From Podila epigama (lineage: Eukaryota; Mortierellomycota; Mortierellomycetes; Mortierellales; Mortierellaceae), in the NCBI GenBank assembly GCA_015679605.1, contig JAAAVE010000003.1:1-64000 (forward strand): a stretch of DNA of 64,000 nt. Direction: 5' to 3'. Positions 21,859-35,104 of this stretch are shown in pieces. A program made the translations under genes and the position numbers. The first letter of the stretch is position 1, and every line of letters starts with the position of its first letter. The notes below the pieces were generated by a model. It was given only the letters and a program-made list of their open reading frames with translations. It made no database searches and was not told the origin of the DNA.

Positions 21859-22184
21859 ATCATATTACAATGTCAGGCTTTTGAGTTGGACAGGTCGTTG
21901 CTCCCGATGGAATGTTCGTGCGGGAATGTGTGTTGCAGATGTGAATGTGAATGTGATTGTGAAAGTGTATGTGTAAGAATGCTTGTGCTTTTGCTTGTGC
22001 ATGTGTGAAAGTTAAAACAAGATTGGGTGAACTGATCAAAGCCACCCGCCTGGAGGTTAGTAACTCTATCCAAGCAGTGCAGCATGGACGCGACCCATTT
22101 CTCTTGATGAATGAATGATAGAACATCTTTCATTCAAAGAACAACACACTTGTCAGGAACACTCTTCAGGAGCTATCTGTAGCC
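21859..22184. promoter_or_regulatory. Divergent promoter EME1 / PCI-domain gene
   Basis: 326 bp shared upstream region. It contains a GTGAATGTGATTGTG-type repeat at 21935-22010. No TATA box recognised. Confidence 0.5.
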
Positions 22185-24277
22185 ATGGATATTTCAACAT
22201 ACTGCCGTAGAGTCACTGCCGCATACAATGATCAGGACGCAGGACAAATGTCAGAACTCATCGCGCTTGACGAGACACCCATGCTTGAGCAACTCAACAA
22301 CACTCTCTACGACGTACGGTTGAAGTATTTTCATTTTTTTTTCCTGTGGTGCAGTATCACCTACTGGCAGATTTTCTACTTGAAGTTCTGCTATATATCT
22401 CACTCCTGCACCGAACTTAACTCGAGCTGTTCTATCTTCCACCTCTGTTAGATGTCGATCGATAGCATAAAGTCCAGGGTACAGAATGAGATGCAGGGAG
22501 CACTACGACCATTGAAGGATTTTATCACCAACTATCTCATCTTTGCAATTACATCCGCACTCGAGGATTCTGCATACGCCGAAGTATACGAAAGCATGTC
22601 AACCTGTTTTGGGTACGCAGAGATCAGCTAGCGAAACGGGTCCCTGAATATGTTCGCTCAGGAAGAATATTGTGGTTCCTCGTCAATATTATTAATCTTA
22701 ACTTTTCTCTATCTCATTTTCTCATTTCGTTCTCTTTGACTTAGGTCATTTCTTTCCTTATATCAACTCCCTGATGCACAATGGTTGACAGATCTTCTCA
22801 AAAGCATGTCTTTCTCCTTGATCGACTGGGCAGTGGCGGTAATTCAAGGCCATCATGGCATATCATGGACAGTTCCTCGGTTGTCTTTTTATTTTTGTAT
22901 CTTGACTATGACGATCCATCAACTTATAACCGTCATGATCCCTTACTACATAATGCACTGGATTAGGCAGATCGGGAGAACCCTGGCGCAAAGGAGCTCA
23001 AAATCAGTGATGCGGCCGCCAAGCATCTCGGCAGAGCTTTCAACATTGTTATTAGCGACAAGTAAGGACTTTTTTCTCACCCTTCTTATTTCACATGAGA
23101 AGGCAGAGTTTTCTAACTTTTTTCGTCCATCTTTTTTTCCCCCCCCAGGATTCCTAACAAGCTTCAAGATTCGAAAAAGAACGCGCTTTATTACCTTGCA
23201 AATCTCACCTTTCGAGTCTATTTCAAGGTAAGGTGTTCCCTGCGATGGCTCCCGGTCCAAAAAGAAAAAAGAAAAAAGAAAATGAGATTGAGAAAGATAT
23301 AGAGCGTTTGTGGGTCCTAGCAACCGAGCTATCTTACTCACTGCTGACATGTCTTGAATACACGCTCTATAGTTAAAGTCAACGCGACTTATTCCAACCA
23401 TGCTAGCAAACATCTCCAAGGCCGGAGTACAGCTGGAAGAATATCCAATGAGTCAACAAGTGGCTCAAAACTACTACTTGGGGCGATATCGACTTTACCA
23501 GCTGGACCTCCGTAGTGCAGAGCATCATCTCGCTTTCGCCTTTCGAAACTGCGCTCACATTGGTCAGGATGAACAGGAGAACGACGTTGTGTACAGGAAT
23601 AGTCGGTTGACGTTGATATATCTCACAGCTTGTAGACTCTGCCTAGGCATGATACCTGCGCCCCAGTTGTTGCAGACGTATGAGCTGTATGAGTACTTCC
23701 AGCCACTCATGATGGCCATCAAACTGGGCAACCTAGCGCTCCTTCAAGAGGCCTTGGATGCACCTGAACGGTCAGAATGGCTTGTGAAAAAGGAAATCTT
23801 CTTTTTGCTAAAGGAAAAACTCACAGTACTCTGCTGGCGGTCATTGATCCGGAGGACTTGTCTAATAACCCAACCCCAACGTCTCGCAAACGCGACGCAG
23901 CTGCGCGTCCAGCTCCAGGAGCTACTTTCTGTGGTCCAGACGTTGACCAAGGATGATACATACGACATTCTTGACATTGAGCACATCACAACATCGCTTC
24001 TCGACCAGGTAATGATGAATGGGTTTCTTGCACCCTACATAATCCCCCCCTTCCGGTTCACCTTCGTTTACACTCATTCACACGTACACGCACACGCACG
24101 CGCACACTCACACTCACACTCACATTCAGGCACTTTTTTTCTACACTTTTATTTTGGACCGTTTTGTAGGGTTATATTCGAGGATACATTCACTCACAGA
24201 AAAAGATTTTGGTGCTTGGAAAAACAAATCCGTTCCCAAAACCATATGCTGTCGAAGTGATCGAGGATCATGCATGA
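22185..24277 (+). CDS. PCI-domain protein, PCID2/Thp1/CSN12 family
   Basis: Member of the family that includes PCID2/Thp1 (TREX-2 mRNA export complex) and Csn12 (COP9-associated). Model: 22185-22313, 22452-22612, 22745-22838, 22967-23061, 23149-23227, 23373-24008, 24170-24277; 433 residues. Family pattern: N-terminal helices with MSFSLIDWAV, KKNALYYLANLTFRVYFK, then the paired TPR/PCI region QNYYLGRYRLYQLDLRSAEHHLAFAFRNC, RLTLIYLTACRLCLGMIP, and the winged helix ending GYIRGYIHSQKKILVLGKTNPFP. The last motif is typical of the family. Which paralogue it is cannot be settled without comparison. The 3' end is 105 bp from that of DNA2. A CA/CG dinucleotide-rich tract lies in the last intron. Confidence 0.87.
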
Positions 24278-24289
24278 AAATACAAATAA

Positions 24290-24359
24290 ATAAAAAAAGA
24301 AAGAAAAAGAAAAAGAAAATAGAAAAAGGAAAAAGAAAAAAAAAAAGAAAAAAAAGACG
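24290..24359 (+). repeat. A-rich (AAAAAGA)n run between convergent stops
   Basis: About 70 bp almost entirely of A with scattered G, between the PCI gene stop (24277) and the DNA2 stop (24383). Likely a shared 3' UTR/termination zone. Confidence 0.6.
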
Positions 24360-24382
24360 AGAGTTGGCATAATCGTGGGCAT

Positions 24383-27300
24383 CTAGATGCTCTCAAAGAT
24401 GTTTTTCATGATAGGTAGACCTTTGAGGACAACATTTTCCTTCGCCCGCAGCACTTTGACTTCTTTGCTTGCCTGGGCTTGACCCAATTGATTCCGTTCA
24501 ATGTTTTCCTTGTCTGGCTCTTCAGGTTCGATCTCTACCATGTCTCCATCCTCGTCCTCGTACCCATCATCGCGATCACCAATCGTACCATCCAAACGAG
24601 AGAGTTCCTGATAATATCTGGCAGGCTTGGACACCACAGATCCCTTCTTCAACTGCGATGACAACTTCGGATGATGATGCTGAGCGTCTGGAGCAAGCCT
24701 CAGAATCCAGTTCTGCTGCTCCATCAGAATCAAGAATCTTTCAAAGACAGGCGATCCTTGCAGCGTTTGTCGAGACCCAAACACGACCAGCTTCCGCTTT
24801 GCTCGTGTGAAGGCAACATTGATCCGTCGCCAATCTTTGAGCAGTTCTCCAACTCCTTGATTCCCATTCGATCGTACAAGTGACACAATCACGCATTCTT
24901 TGTCCTTGCCCTGGTACCGGTCCACAGTGTGAATATCGAGCAACGGTCGGTGCCGGAAGAGACGTGTCAGTACTTTTAGCTGCGCCCTATATACCGAGAT
25001 CACGCCAATGTCATCCTCAGAGATACCTCCTCCAATCAAAGCCTCAGTCAATTGCTGAACAAGAAGAGCCTCTGTTGGATTGCGCACCGTATTGCCTACG
25101 TGCACTTCATGCGCTTGTATACCGTCCGTGTCCACAAACACAACAGACCTATCAGAGTCAACCACCTGCTCCAACCAGCATGCTTCGGCTTTACCGATTT
25201 GGCGAGGGCACATTGGATGGGCTGCCACAGCGTCGGTCCCTTTGGCACTGGAGGAGTAATCATGACAATGTTCCCTGAATGCCGTTATGTTGGGGATCCT
25301 GAGTGTTTTGTTTGCGACTTCTTCGTTTGCACAGCAAAGCTTGTTCTCGTATACCAGGGTGTTGGACAGGTGCATGATATGCTTGTTCATACGATACTGG
25401 TGTGTCAAACGTACAATTGCCTGTGGATGGGCGTCGGACAGAACCTTGAACAGACTCACTTCAAATCCATTCTCTCTTGCTTCCTGGTTCTTGACCTAGC
25501 ATGCATAAAAAATAGTCCACGAATGGCGCGCATAGTGAGCAAGGAGCATCAAGTTGAACTTGGACAGCAGACAAAAACAATAAGAGAGTGGCTATGGAAG
25601 TTGCCCACAATAAACACAATAACTAATTCAACATCAAGGGAGATGTAACATACCAGTGGCGGCAGTTGATTATGATCTCCAACCAGCACAAACGTGTTTG
25701 CATAGCGAAGAGGCCCAAGGCATACCGGTAGAGTGATCTGCGAGGCCTCGTCCACAATACAGTAATCGAAGCGCTTTTCGGCAAAGATGGCACTATTACG
25801 CAACATCAAATATCTATCAGTACACCAACATTCAAAAAGACAGTCGAGTGGGGGCCTCGACAAAAGGAATGAATACAATCAATTGAACACTTACTCCGCA
25901 ATACCAAGGCAGGTCGTCCCAACAACTTGGCATCGACCATAGTAATTGTGTAGCCCTTCCACTGTGTTCAATGGCGGCTGACTAAAGTCGGGAACAAACT
26001 TTTGAGCATCGCGGTGAACCTTGCTCCTGCTTCCAATGCGCATAATCTCAATAGCCGGGTGGAGTTTCAGCAACACATTGTCAACTGCCGAATGTGTGTA
26101 CGAAGTCAGAAGAACCGACTTGCCACGATTGACGAGAGTATGGATGATCTGAGCAATGGTAGTCGTCTTTCCTGTGCCTGGCATGCCAAGAATCAATGCA
26201 TAGTCCTGCGCCGTCAGTACCTTCTCCACAGCCGCCCTCTGATCACAGTTTAGCCCTTCCAGATCGCTGGGGAAAACACCGTTTGCATCAAATACTGGCG
26301 GCTCTAGATCCACAACGAGCTGTCGCCGCTTCGCATCCCCACCATCCTCGTCTGACAGGAAGAGTTGAACAAGATTGTTCCTGGTTCGTGCCAGTCCTGC
26401 GGCCATCGCATCCTTATCGATCCTAAACATGACCGAGTTCTTGTTCAGATGCTGCTGATATTCATCCACACTAGCCATATGTGGGCGCGACCTCGACAGG
26501 TCAAGAATGCCGTGATAGGTCTGATTGCATGTGGCATCAAACCCGTCCTGTCGCATGGGTGGTCCCAGAAGTGGTCTATCCAAGCCAACAATCAATTCTG
26601 TCGGAGACATATCCAATACGTAGCCAACTGCGAGTGCATATTGTTGACTCTCTGAGGAGACCACGATGGGATCGCCTACAGAGATGCTAGAGCCAAGGAG
26701 GGTCTGCCCTCCAGTTCCTGTATGGATGGACAGCTGCGTACTGCAGCTCTGGCTTTGACGCTGGCTCTGACTGTGGTTTTGGCTTAGGTGTGTACTAGTC
26801 CCGAAACGGTATCGATGGCGGCCAAATACTCCAGAGGTCGAAATATCTGTGTGATCTGGTGGTTGGTACTCATTCGCCAACACTTCCAAGAGGACCATGT
26901 TGCTGAAGCAGTGGCCAACGGCTGCACGGCTAGAAGATGTCATGGACCAGATTTCGCGGCGAAACTTGGATATGTCGCCTTGTTCCAATGTCAAAAGACC
27001 ATTCCACTTTGTGAGAAAATCCGCATGGTTCTTGCGAAGATGACCTGTTAGTTCATCAAACTTTGAACTAATCCCTGCTGTTAAGCCTGTTCCAGCCTCC
27101 ACTGTCTTGTGCATGACCATACACGAACTGACAGAGAAACATCTTTGGCATGTTCGCTCGTTCGCTAGCATTGGCGGAAGCTTGAGGCGATTCTCTTCGA
27201 ATTGGGCGAGCTCATTGCGATGCATCATGATCGTCCGGATCTCATCGCGAGGAGCCGACACTCGAATGAACTCTTCTGTCTTCATGTAGAACAAAAGGCC

Positions 27301-30300
27301 CCATTGCACGTTTATGTCTAATGAATTTTTGGGATTCGCATGTGGAGAAAGATACTGTGTAAGAATGGTAGTCCGTGGACGCACAGTGTGATGCATAATG
27401 AATCATATTATTCTTACCATATCGATCCGTCATAAGTAGGGTATAGAGCATTGTCTGCGCACGGTGCGACATAACGTGGGAACTCTTTCCCGTCTTCAAT
27501 TCTAGAGGGACGGTCAGCGTTGTTGCATTATTCTGTTGGCCATCGTCGCTTAATACCACTTGGACAGTGGCATCGATTTTCCCCTTTAGACCAAACGTTG
27601 GAGACCAAATGTTCTCCTCAATGTCCAACACCTTATTGATGCTGAGCTTCTTGATCTCGGTACTAGCGCCCAAGTGCTCCAATACAACACTATCGCTCTG
27701 AACACACATGGAGTTTTAGAACGTCATACGTATTAGTGGCATGACTTTGAAAGCAAATCACAGTGGATAATTGGATATGAATTGGAATAACATACCGCTG
27801 GAGACGAGCGTAAGAACCGCCGAGCCCAGGTCTGACAGGAAGGGATTTGCTCCCGAAGAATGGCCTTTGCAGCATCGATCGACTCGTTGATGAGGCATAG
27901 TTCCTTGAGATGGTCATTCACGAGATTGTCAATCTTCTCCTCCATGGATGCAGTCGAAAAATTATTTGTTCGGAGACATTGCTGAAAGAGTTCGTGCAAG
28001 ACGTTGCCATGGATCAAAGGTAAGGTCAAGTCATACGGTCTGATAATCCTGCTATCAAGAACCGCCTTCCGCATGCAAGTGAAGCTGCCAGCCAGGATCG
28101 AGGTTGAGATGAGATGGTCCGGTCTGATGATTAGGAATCCGTTAGCGTTATCGATAATGCGCTCGTTCTTTGAGTATATCAAGGCACCTACTGTGTGAAC
28201 AATATCGCCTATACATCCCGAAATTCACGTTGGACAACGAGTGATTTTGTACGAGTGCAGGATGCATGTTAGCCTTTGTATGTCATAGGTCAACACATGT
28301 CTATGAGAGTAAGGGCGAGTGAAACGTACCAGAGTTCACATGAGACGCAATCCATGATTCTCGCAAGTAAATGGTCATCGCATTTTCAACACCTTCCTCT
28401 CGTCCTGTAATAACCTACACCAGTAGTCGTGATAATTCATCCATGAGTATGTAGAGAACATGCACTCATCGTTTTTCAGATGGACACTACACACGATTTC
28501 CTAAGAAGAGCCGCGTCGAAGCGTATCAAACTAACCGAACAAAGACCGGGCCAGCGAGCGTCTGCAACATCTTGACGAACATCTTCGACGGTATACCGCT
28601 TGTATTTGGCAGATTCGACAGCAAGTCCAACCTCTTGTACCTAATTTTGGGCAACGCAACAACAACAAAAACGGTTAAATAGGGATAAAGTGCGAAAAGA
28701 AAGATGGAGAGGAAAAAGTACATGAGCGCAGGACGGCTTATCGAAGGTGGACTTGTAGTAGAGGCGTAATATTACCTCGTCAATGCTGAAGTCCTCATCC
28801 AAGCCTTCAAGACCGTCAAAGTCATCCATTCCTTCGTTTGATTGGATATGTCTGGTATTGACTGTGGCAGGCTGATCGTCTTGGGCTAGTTGTTGTTTTG
28901 AATGTCGAGTGGCTGAAGAAAATGGGTCGTCGCTGCTCTTTCTCTCTGACGATACATCGGTCGTCTGCAACATGCCTTGAACCATCCTCGGTAGGACAGT
29001 GTCGGTACTGGATGCACGTGAACTGAGAGGACATGATACAGTCGAGAGGCTTGAACTGGCCGCACTCATAGTTGCGGAAAGTTCCATCTGTGTCAGCTCC
29101 TCAAGATCATCAGCTCCCATCTCAAAGTCGTTAAAGAAGCTGTCAAACTCGTCCGGCGAAGTATTGACACGAGCAGTCTGTAAAGTCTTTGTCGGGGTTC
29201 GGACCATATTTGTGGATCCCCCATGAACATCGAATTCGTCTTGTTGTTGCGTCGTAGAGTCATGTTGCACGTCCAAAAAATCACTCTGTTCTAGAAAGTG
29301 TCGCTTCTGCGGGCGTCCACTCAAGCCTGCACTGGTCCCTGAAGAGTCATTTGACATATTTGCTTTTAGCTGTTCAATCATCCTTAGCACGTCTACATGA
29401 GGACGGGTCGCTGAAGGTGCAAGGGTAGAACCCTTGATTCTGAATGTGTTCAACTGCCTTGCCCTGTTGTTACGCCCACGTTTCCTTGGGATAATCTGAG
29501 ATGTATGAGAGGAAGCGGACTCGGATAAGTTAACATGGTTCCTTTCCTGGAGATGCTGCCTACTTGCAATGTTCCTTGTTGGGGAGGGGTGCTCAAATCT
29601 GTCCAATTCGTCCTCGTCATCGTTGTCTTCTTCCTGAGAGCTCGAGACGAAGTTATTCCCACGAAGTGTATCCAGCATATCTCTAATCCGGTCTTTTGGC
29701 CCAGAGTCCTATAAGTGTTAAAAAAAAAAAGAGGTGAAAATCAGCTTAGCAAAAATGACCACATTCTGCGTATGTGTGGAAATGAAATGGTACACGCTCC
29801 TCCCATGAACCTGTTCTAAAGTACCATCTCCTGAAGTGCTGAGCCGGCTGAAGAATTCTGGTAAAGCCTCCCAACAATTGACGCAATTTCTAAAAAAAGG
29901 TGGTCAAGGTAATAACGCATCATGAGCAAAAGCATGTTAGGCGGTGGACACACACACACACATTTGGGGGAAGAGATATGCAACACCACTCGATGATTCT
30001 TCACCTTCTTCGTGCGACCGTCCACTGTCTAGTGAGCCTAGCTTTTTGAAAGCCTCCATTGGCGGTGTCTTCACCCAAAAGACAGAATCTTCGGGTGATA
30101 ATCCAAGAGACTCGAACGTCGCGCCTTTTCGTCTAGATTTCTCTGTTGGTGTTCTAAACACATTCGAGCTAGGTGCCGGCCTTTGTGGGGTTACAATCGG
30201 CGATATTGTCGTTCGAGGCGTGCTACTTGTCCTTGATGGTGAGCTATTGCTTGCACTATCAGCGTTCCTGGATGGAGAGGCTTCATCAGCGTCCTGACGG

Positions 30301-31321
30301 GATGATGCTATGAGTGTTGAGTTTGGACAGCTGGTGTCATTGTTGGAAACGAATACAGCGTTGACTAAACTTGGTGATCCTGGTGGTGACACTGCGTATT
30401 CGAACCATGGGAGCGAACAGTTAGCAAGTCATAAAACTCAATGATACCAATAAAGATTCATAATTTCCTCCCTCACGATGAATGCGTTCCAAAGCCTTAC
30501 CTGGCATGCGCTCCTCGAATGGAACGAGCTCCCGTTGTTTAGTACTGCTCAATGCAGATGGTCTACCGTGCTCCTTTGCTACTACTGTCGTAGAGTCTTT
30601 GGTTTTTCCATTGTTCGATTCAGAGACGCATGGCTCTTTGGCCTTGGCAACCTTTACCACACCGCCATCGACATCAATATCGTCCTCGTCATCAATAATA
30701 ATCGTCTTTGGTCTTGACAACTTTTGCTTCGGGCCGGCTTTGGCATTGCTTTCCTGTTTCCGTACCGATGTCAGTGACCTAGAAGTCAACACTGCAGCCG
30801 ATGATAGCGATTTCTCGAATGGCCGCAATGAGCCTTGTCCTGACCCTGATCCTGGTTTTGATCCTGATCCTTTTGCTGCTGCTAATCCTAACCCCGATCC
30901 TTGTCCTGATGCCGACCATGATCTCAATAAGGAGGATCCCTTACTCTTTGATTCTGGCCTTGATGAAGTAGTGCTGGTTGTAGGCTTTTGCGAAGAGGTA
31001 CCGGGAGCTGTTGTGATAGGTGTTGATGTAGATGCTGATGTTGATGTTTGTGTCGATGAAGTTGATGCGTCGACCAGAGGCGGACGTACTTTGCTAAAGA
31101 AGGTGTTGATGGTGGCCTATGATGTGTGCATACAAACAAAAAGGCAACTTGAATGAGTAAAAAGGACTATCAAGAGTCGCTTGTTTGTAGACCTTGGGAT
31201 AGTCAGTTACTTGGCTTAGCTTGGGCTCTTCAGCAGGTGGCCTTCTCGCCTGTGAAGACAAGGACTTTGACGAATGACTCCGGTTGAGAGGTTTCTTTGT
31301 GCTTTTTGTAGGGTTCGGCAT
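24383..31321 (-). CDS. DNA2: DNA2 ATP-dependent helicase/nuclease
   Basis: Nuclease-helicase for Okazaki flap removal and DNA end resection. Model: 31321-31193, 31116-30501, 30391-29962, 29889-29811, 29708-28776, 28640-28536, 28414-28330, 28208-27796, 27697-27418, 27317-25895, 25792-25654, 25495-24383; 1914 residues. Residues 1-730 are mostly disordered. Nuclease about 730-1150: [40 protein letters not shown]; iron-sulfur cysteines CMRK and [10 protein letters not shown]. Superfamily 1 helicase about 1380-1830: [83 protein letters not shown]. The exon 2 start [10 protein letters not shown] resembles a PCNA-binding box, but with Lys in place of Gln. Confidence 0.93.
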
Positions 31322-31969
31322 GATTGCGAATGCCGCGTTCTAGGCTGCCGTGGTCCGAATATGGATAGCTATGGTCGTTACACTAGAGCTGCAATGTGAT
31401 TCTCATGCGAGGAAGAAACGATTGAAGACTGGCGCATCGAAGGTGCATTGAAGGTGCATTGGGCGATGTTCAAAGGCAATAAACACTCCTCGAGTGCTGC
31501 ACCTCACTACAGGGATATGTGGCTTAGACGATTTAGTCTGTTTCAAGAATTTTCTATTTTTCACGCGTAAATTTTCTACCTCACTGTTTACCCTCGTGAG
31601 AATGCAAGCCAACGTGTTCTTGAAGTATGATGTACCCGGACTATGCAGCGAGACAATTGTATCTTTCTTCAAAACCGTTTTTCAAGCTTTGATGAGAAAA
31701 GGGAATCTATTTCATGGATGGATGCACCCTTTTTTTTCCTTCAACAACGTGGACTCGTGTGTGTTACGGAACATGAGGTAGAAAACAAACATGACGACGA
31801 CAATGTAATAAAACGGTTGGTGATACATTACTCAAATATCATCGTTGGTTTAGAGCCTTGGATGGGGCATGACGCGTTGTGGTTTCGAATTCAATTTTCA
31901 TTTAGGTGGATAATTTCTACAAAAAAGCTCTCAATCTTGTAAAGAGACCTTTCTTTTATTAAGGACCCA
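31322..31969. other. Intergenic, DNA2 5' / HSF 3'
   Basis: 648 bp between tandem minus-strand genes. A GAAGGTGCATT direct repeat occurs at 31438-31459. No gene recognised; short open frames on both strands have no family or codon support. Confidence 0.5.
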
Positions 31970-34149
31970 TCAAGAATTCATGGTAAAGAAATGACTCCCA
32001 TCCTCGCCTCCGTACTCACTGCCGCCATACTCACTTCCACTGCCGCGGCCCGTGTTGGGACCTCCGGGACTGGGGCAGTAGAGCGAGTTTGTGTCCATAT
32101 CATTGTCAGATAGCATCGCAGCCATGGGCGATCCTGGTGATGGGCTTGGTGGCAAGGGCGTGTTCACGGCATTGGTGTAGGCTGTTAGGGTGTTGGGCGA
32201 CTGAGGTGCATGTGCCATGAGTCCGGAGGTTGAAGTATAAAATGAGGGTATTTGGATGTTGATGGACGGTGTGCGCTGATTGCGGGCGTTATGGTTGTTC
32301 GCCTGACCCCCATCAGTCATATTGATGGCTCCATTCGGTGCCACGCCCAGACCCAAGTTTTGCATCCCGAATGATGGTGATAGTGGTGAGAGGGGTGACA
32401 TGGGCGAATGGTGAGGGGATAATGGCGCGTTTTGAGGAGACTGTGGTGCGTTTCCACTGCCTAATGTGGTTTGGATGGTGAGTGGAGATTGTGGCCGACG
32501 CTGTCCTTGTGCCGAACTCTCGTTGTTCTCCATGCCATTGAACATGTACATTTGTTGTGTATTGCTCTCTGGTGCTGTGATATAGATTGGCGGCCTCTCT
32601 GCCTCAGGCTTGACCTCGTAGTGCTCAAATGTAAGTTCAGGCGGCAGAGCTATATTCGAATGGATTCCATGGAAGCAATTGGACGGTTAGTTCGTATTTT
32701 TTCCTCTTTCTCTTTCCATCTTTTCATATCATTTCCATTTTTCCTAGTCCTTTTGATAGTGCATACGAATAACAATTATCGCTTACGATTTCCACCCGAC
32801 TGCTTCTGGATGTAATCCAGCAAACACTTCAACAACTGTTGCTGTGCGTTCTGCTTGCGTTTGGACTCTGCCAGTTCCCGGACTACTTCGGCGAAATTCT
32901 CTTGCAGCTGAGTAACGTGCTGGACGAGTTCTGATTGCGAGGCTTGGAGGACTGCCATGTGTTGTGATAGGTCACCTCCGTCCCGTCGCATTGGGTCTGA
33001 TTCCATGGCTTTGCGCTTAATGTCGTCAAGCAAATCTTGGCGACCTCGAAGAAACTTTTGGTGCGAAAACTCCCAGATCTGATTCTCTGCTAGTGTGCGG
33101 TGTCCTCGGGGCGATTTGTTGACTTTGTGAAATCCGTACCTAGTCACAAAAGTGGCGTGTTGATATAGAACAATAAAGTCAAAACAAAGCATATCCAAGG
33201 ATACATGATTCATGTGGAGAACGAAAATCATAGAGACCATTGTCTGGCATGTGACTTAAAACAGAAAGAGTAAAATGTGTCGTCCAAAGAGAATGCATCT
33301 GAATCAGTACAACATCCAGGGTCCAGGGCAAAAAAAAGACATGGCCACGATTGATTCAAAGGTGTGTAATGTGTTGTCTTGTTGCCTCTCGACGTTCTGA
33401 GACGTTCTCACGTGTCCTCATCCATCGGCTATGCCTTTTAAAAAATAGTCTTTCTCGATGTGTAGGTCCTTGATTTTTTTTAAATATTCCCAGGCTGCTG
33501 TGTCTTCCTTTATCATCTACTTACATGTTAAGCTGTCTTACAAAGCTTGAAAAATTGTTGTGCTTAAAGTGCTTGGGGAGAACGTCTCGAGAAAACTCCA
33601 TGATATTGCAGACGATGAAAGATGTGCCAGTGTAGTTCCATGCGATCAAATGTTGGTACTGTTTATCGATCACCATGCTAATGAATTGTGAGGGTGAGAG
33701 GAAGCAGGAGGTGAAAGTGTGAATGACAATGACAAGAGATTCGCCACAGTACACACACAAAGTACACATGGACAGACATATACACCCATGAACATATAAC
33801 AACGTTACTTGTGTAATTTATGCACAAAGGTGTTGGTGTTTGCTTTGGCTGGAGACGGGGGTTGGAGTGAAGTCATTGAGCCATTTGGGGATGATGGCTG
33901 GGATCCTGAAGCTGAAGGCGAGGAGGGTGAGCTAGGATTGGTCTGAAGGGGATATGGGATCTGGTTCCCACTATTGGCCCGCACGCCTCCAGGTTGACGA
34001 GATTGTTGATTCGGCTGGTGGTGCAACTGGAGGTGGGGCTGCAACGGTGCCTGGTGCGGCTGTAGCTGTAATTGCTGCTGTTGCTGTTGGACCTGCTGCT
34101 GCTGTTGTTGCGCCTGCTGCTGTATCAAGAGCTCGCGCTGTTGGTTCAT
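31970..34149 (-). CDS. HSF-type transcription factor
   Basis: Model: 34149-33809, 33677-33525, 33139-32787, 32649-31970; 508 residues. Residues 1-105: Gln-rich start then Pro/Ser-rich. About 106-200: winged-helix HSF DNA-binding domain, from [20 protein letters not shown] through [30 protein letters not shown] to [24 protein letters not shown] coiled coil for oligomerisation follows ([36 protein letters not shown]), then a long Asn/Pro/Ser-rich tail, likely regulatory or activating. Two of the three introns split the DNA-binding domain. Fungi have Hsf1, Sfl1 and Skn7 branches; no receiver domain, so not Skn7; Hsf1 versus Sfl1 is open. Confidence 0.9.
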
Positions 34150-35104
34150 GGTGTGGTTCCTTTTATCTTTGACTTTTTAAGAGTCTGTCCACGTTTATTC
34201 CTGGTGTTGGGATCTGAATGTTACGAAACAGATGTGATGAGAGTGTTAATGCAAGTGATAGAGAAAGAAGGGGCGAAAAGTTGTCGAGGCAATTAACAAT
34301 AGAAAACTGAGAAAACAGACAAATAAACATGTATGTCACACACACACATACAAACAACAACAACAACAACAACAATATACACCAGTGAACACTGTTTGGT
34401 GATGGTTTGTGCTGAAGTTTAAACAAATAGAGTGATGAAGAGTGCAAAGTCAAAAAGGCGGATGTTGCATGTGAGTTTTACCTCGTTAAAGGGTATTGAT
34501 AAATGGGATACAGTGACAGAGTAATAATGAAGATGGAGGTTTGGAATTGGTGTTGGATGTGAAGTGAGGTGAAAAGAAGTGATGAAAAGGTGAGAGGGGA
34601 GACGAAAGGGGTTACCAAATAATAATGGATTGTCTCGACAACTGGGTGAGCGAGACGGTGAACCAACGGGTGGGGAAAGAGAGTCTTTGGTAAAAACGTG
34701 ACATGAAGTTGAGGGAGGGAACTGGATGAATGATGACTTGATCAACCACAACAACAACTACAACTTACAAGAAACAACTTACGACTTGCAACTTATAACA
34801 TGCACAACATGCACAACATCCATACATCTACATCTCCATACAACAGCACTTACTCCACATGATCAAACACTCATCTCCATCCCCCCTTCTGCTTTCATCA
34901 TCTTCAAGATCAAGCCAAAAGGAAGAAAGACTCCAAAGAAATGAAATTCTGGAAATTGATTATTTCCTCTCATTATTGTATTTCCATGCAGAGTAACAGT
35001 TACTCCTTCCATTGTGGGTTTTACCCCGAGCTTTGGATCGAAATTCTTTTTTTTGCAATTGCCCATACCGTTCCCTTTTCCAGCAAACCTAATCAGATCA
35101 CCTA
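34150..35104. promoter_or_regulatory. Divergent promoter HSF gene / metaxin-like gene
   Basis: 955 bp between divergent starts. It has (CA)5 and (CAA)n microsatellites at 34337-34372 and an ACAAC-rich tract at 34745-34850. I looked for GAA/TTC inverted arrays typical of heat-shock elements and saw no convincing perfect one. Confidence 0.45.

Noticed and set aside
30391-30410. GGTTCGAAT box that could be a tRNA B box (minus strand)
   Set aside because: It lies in a DNA2 intron and no acceptor stem, A box or cloverleaf can be formed around it.
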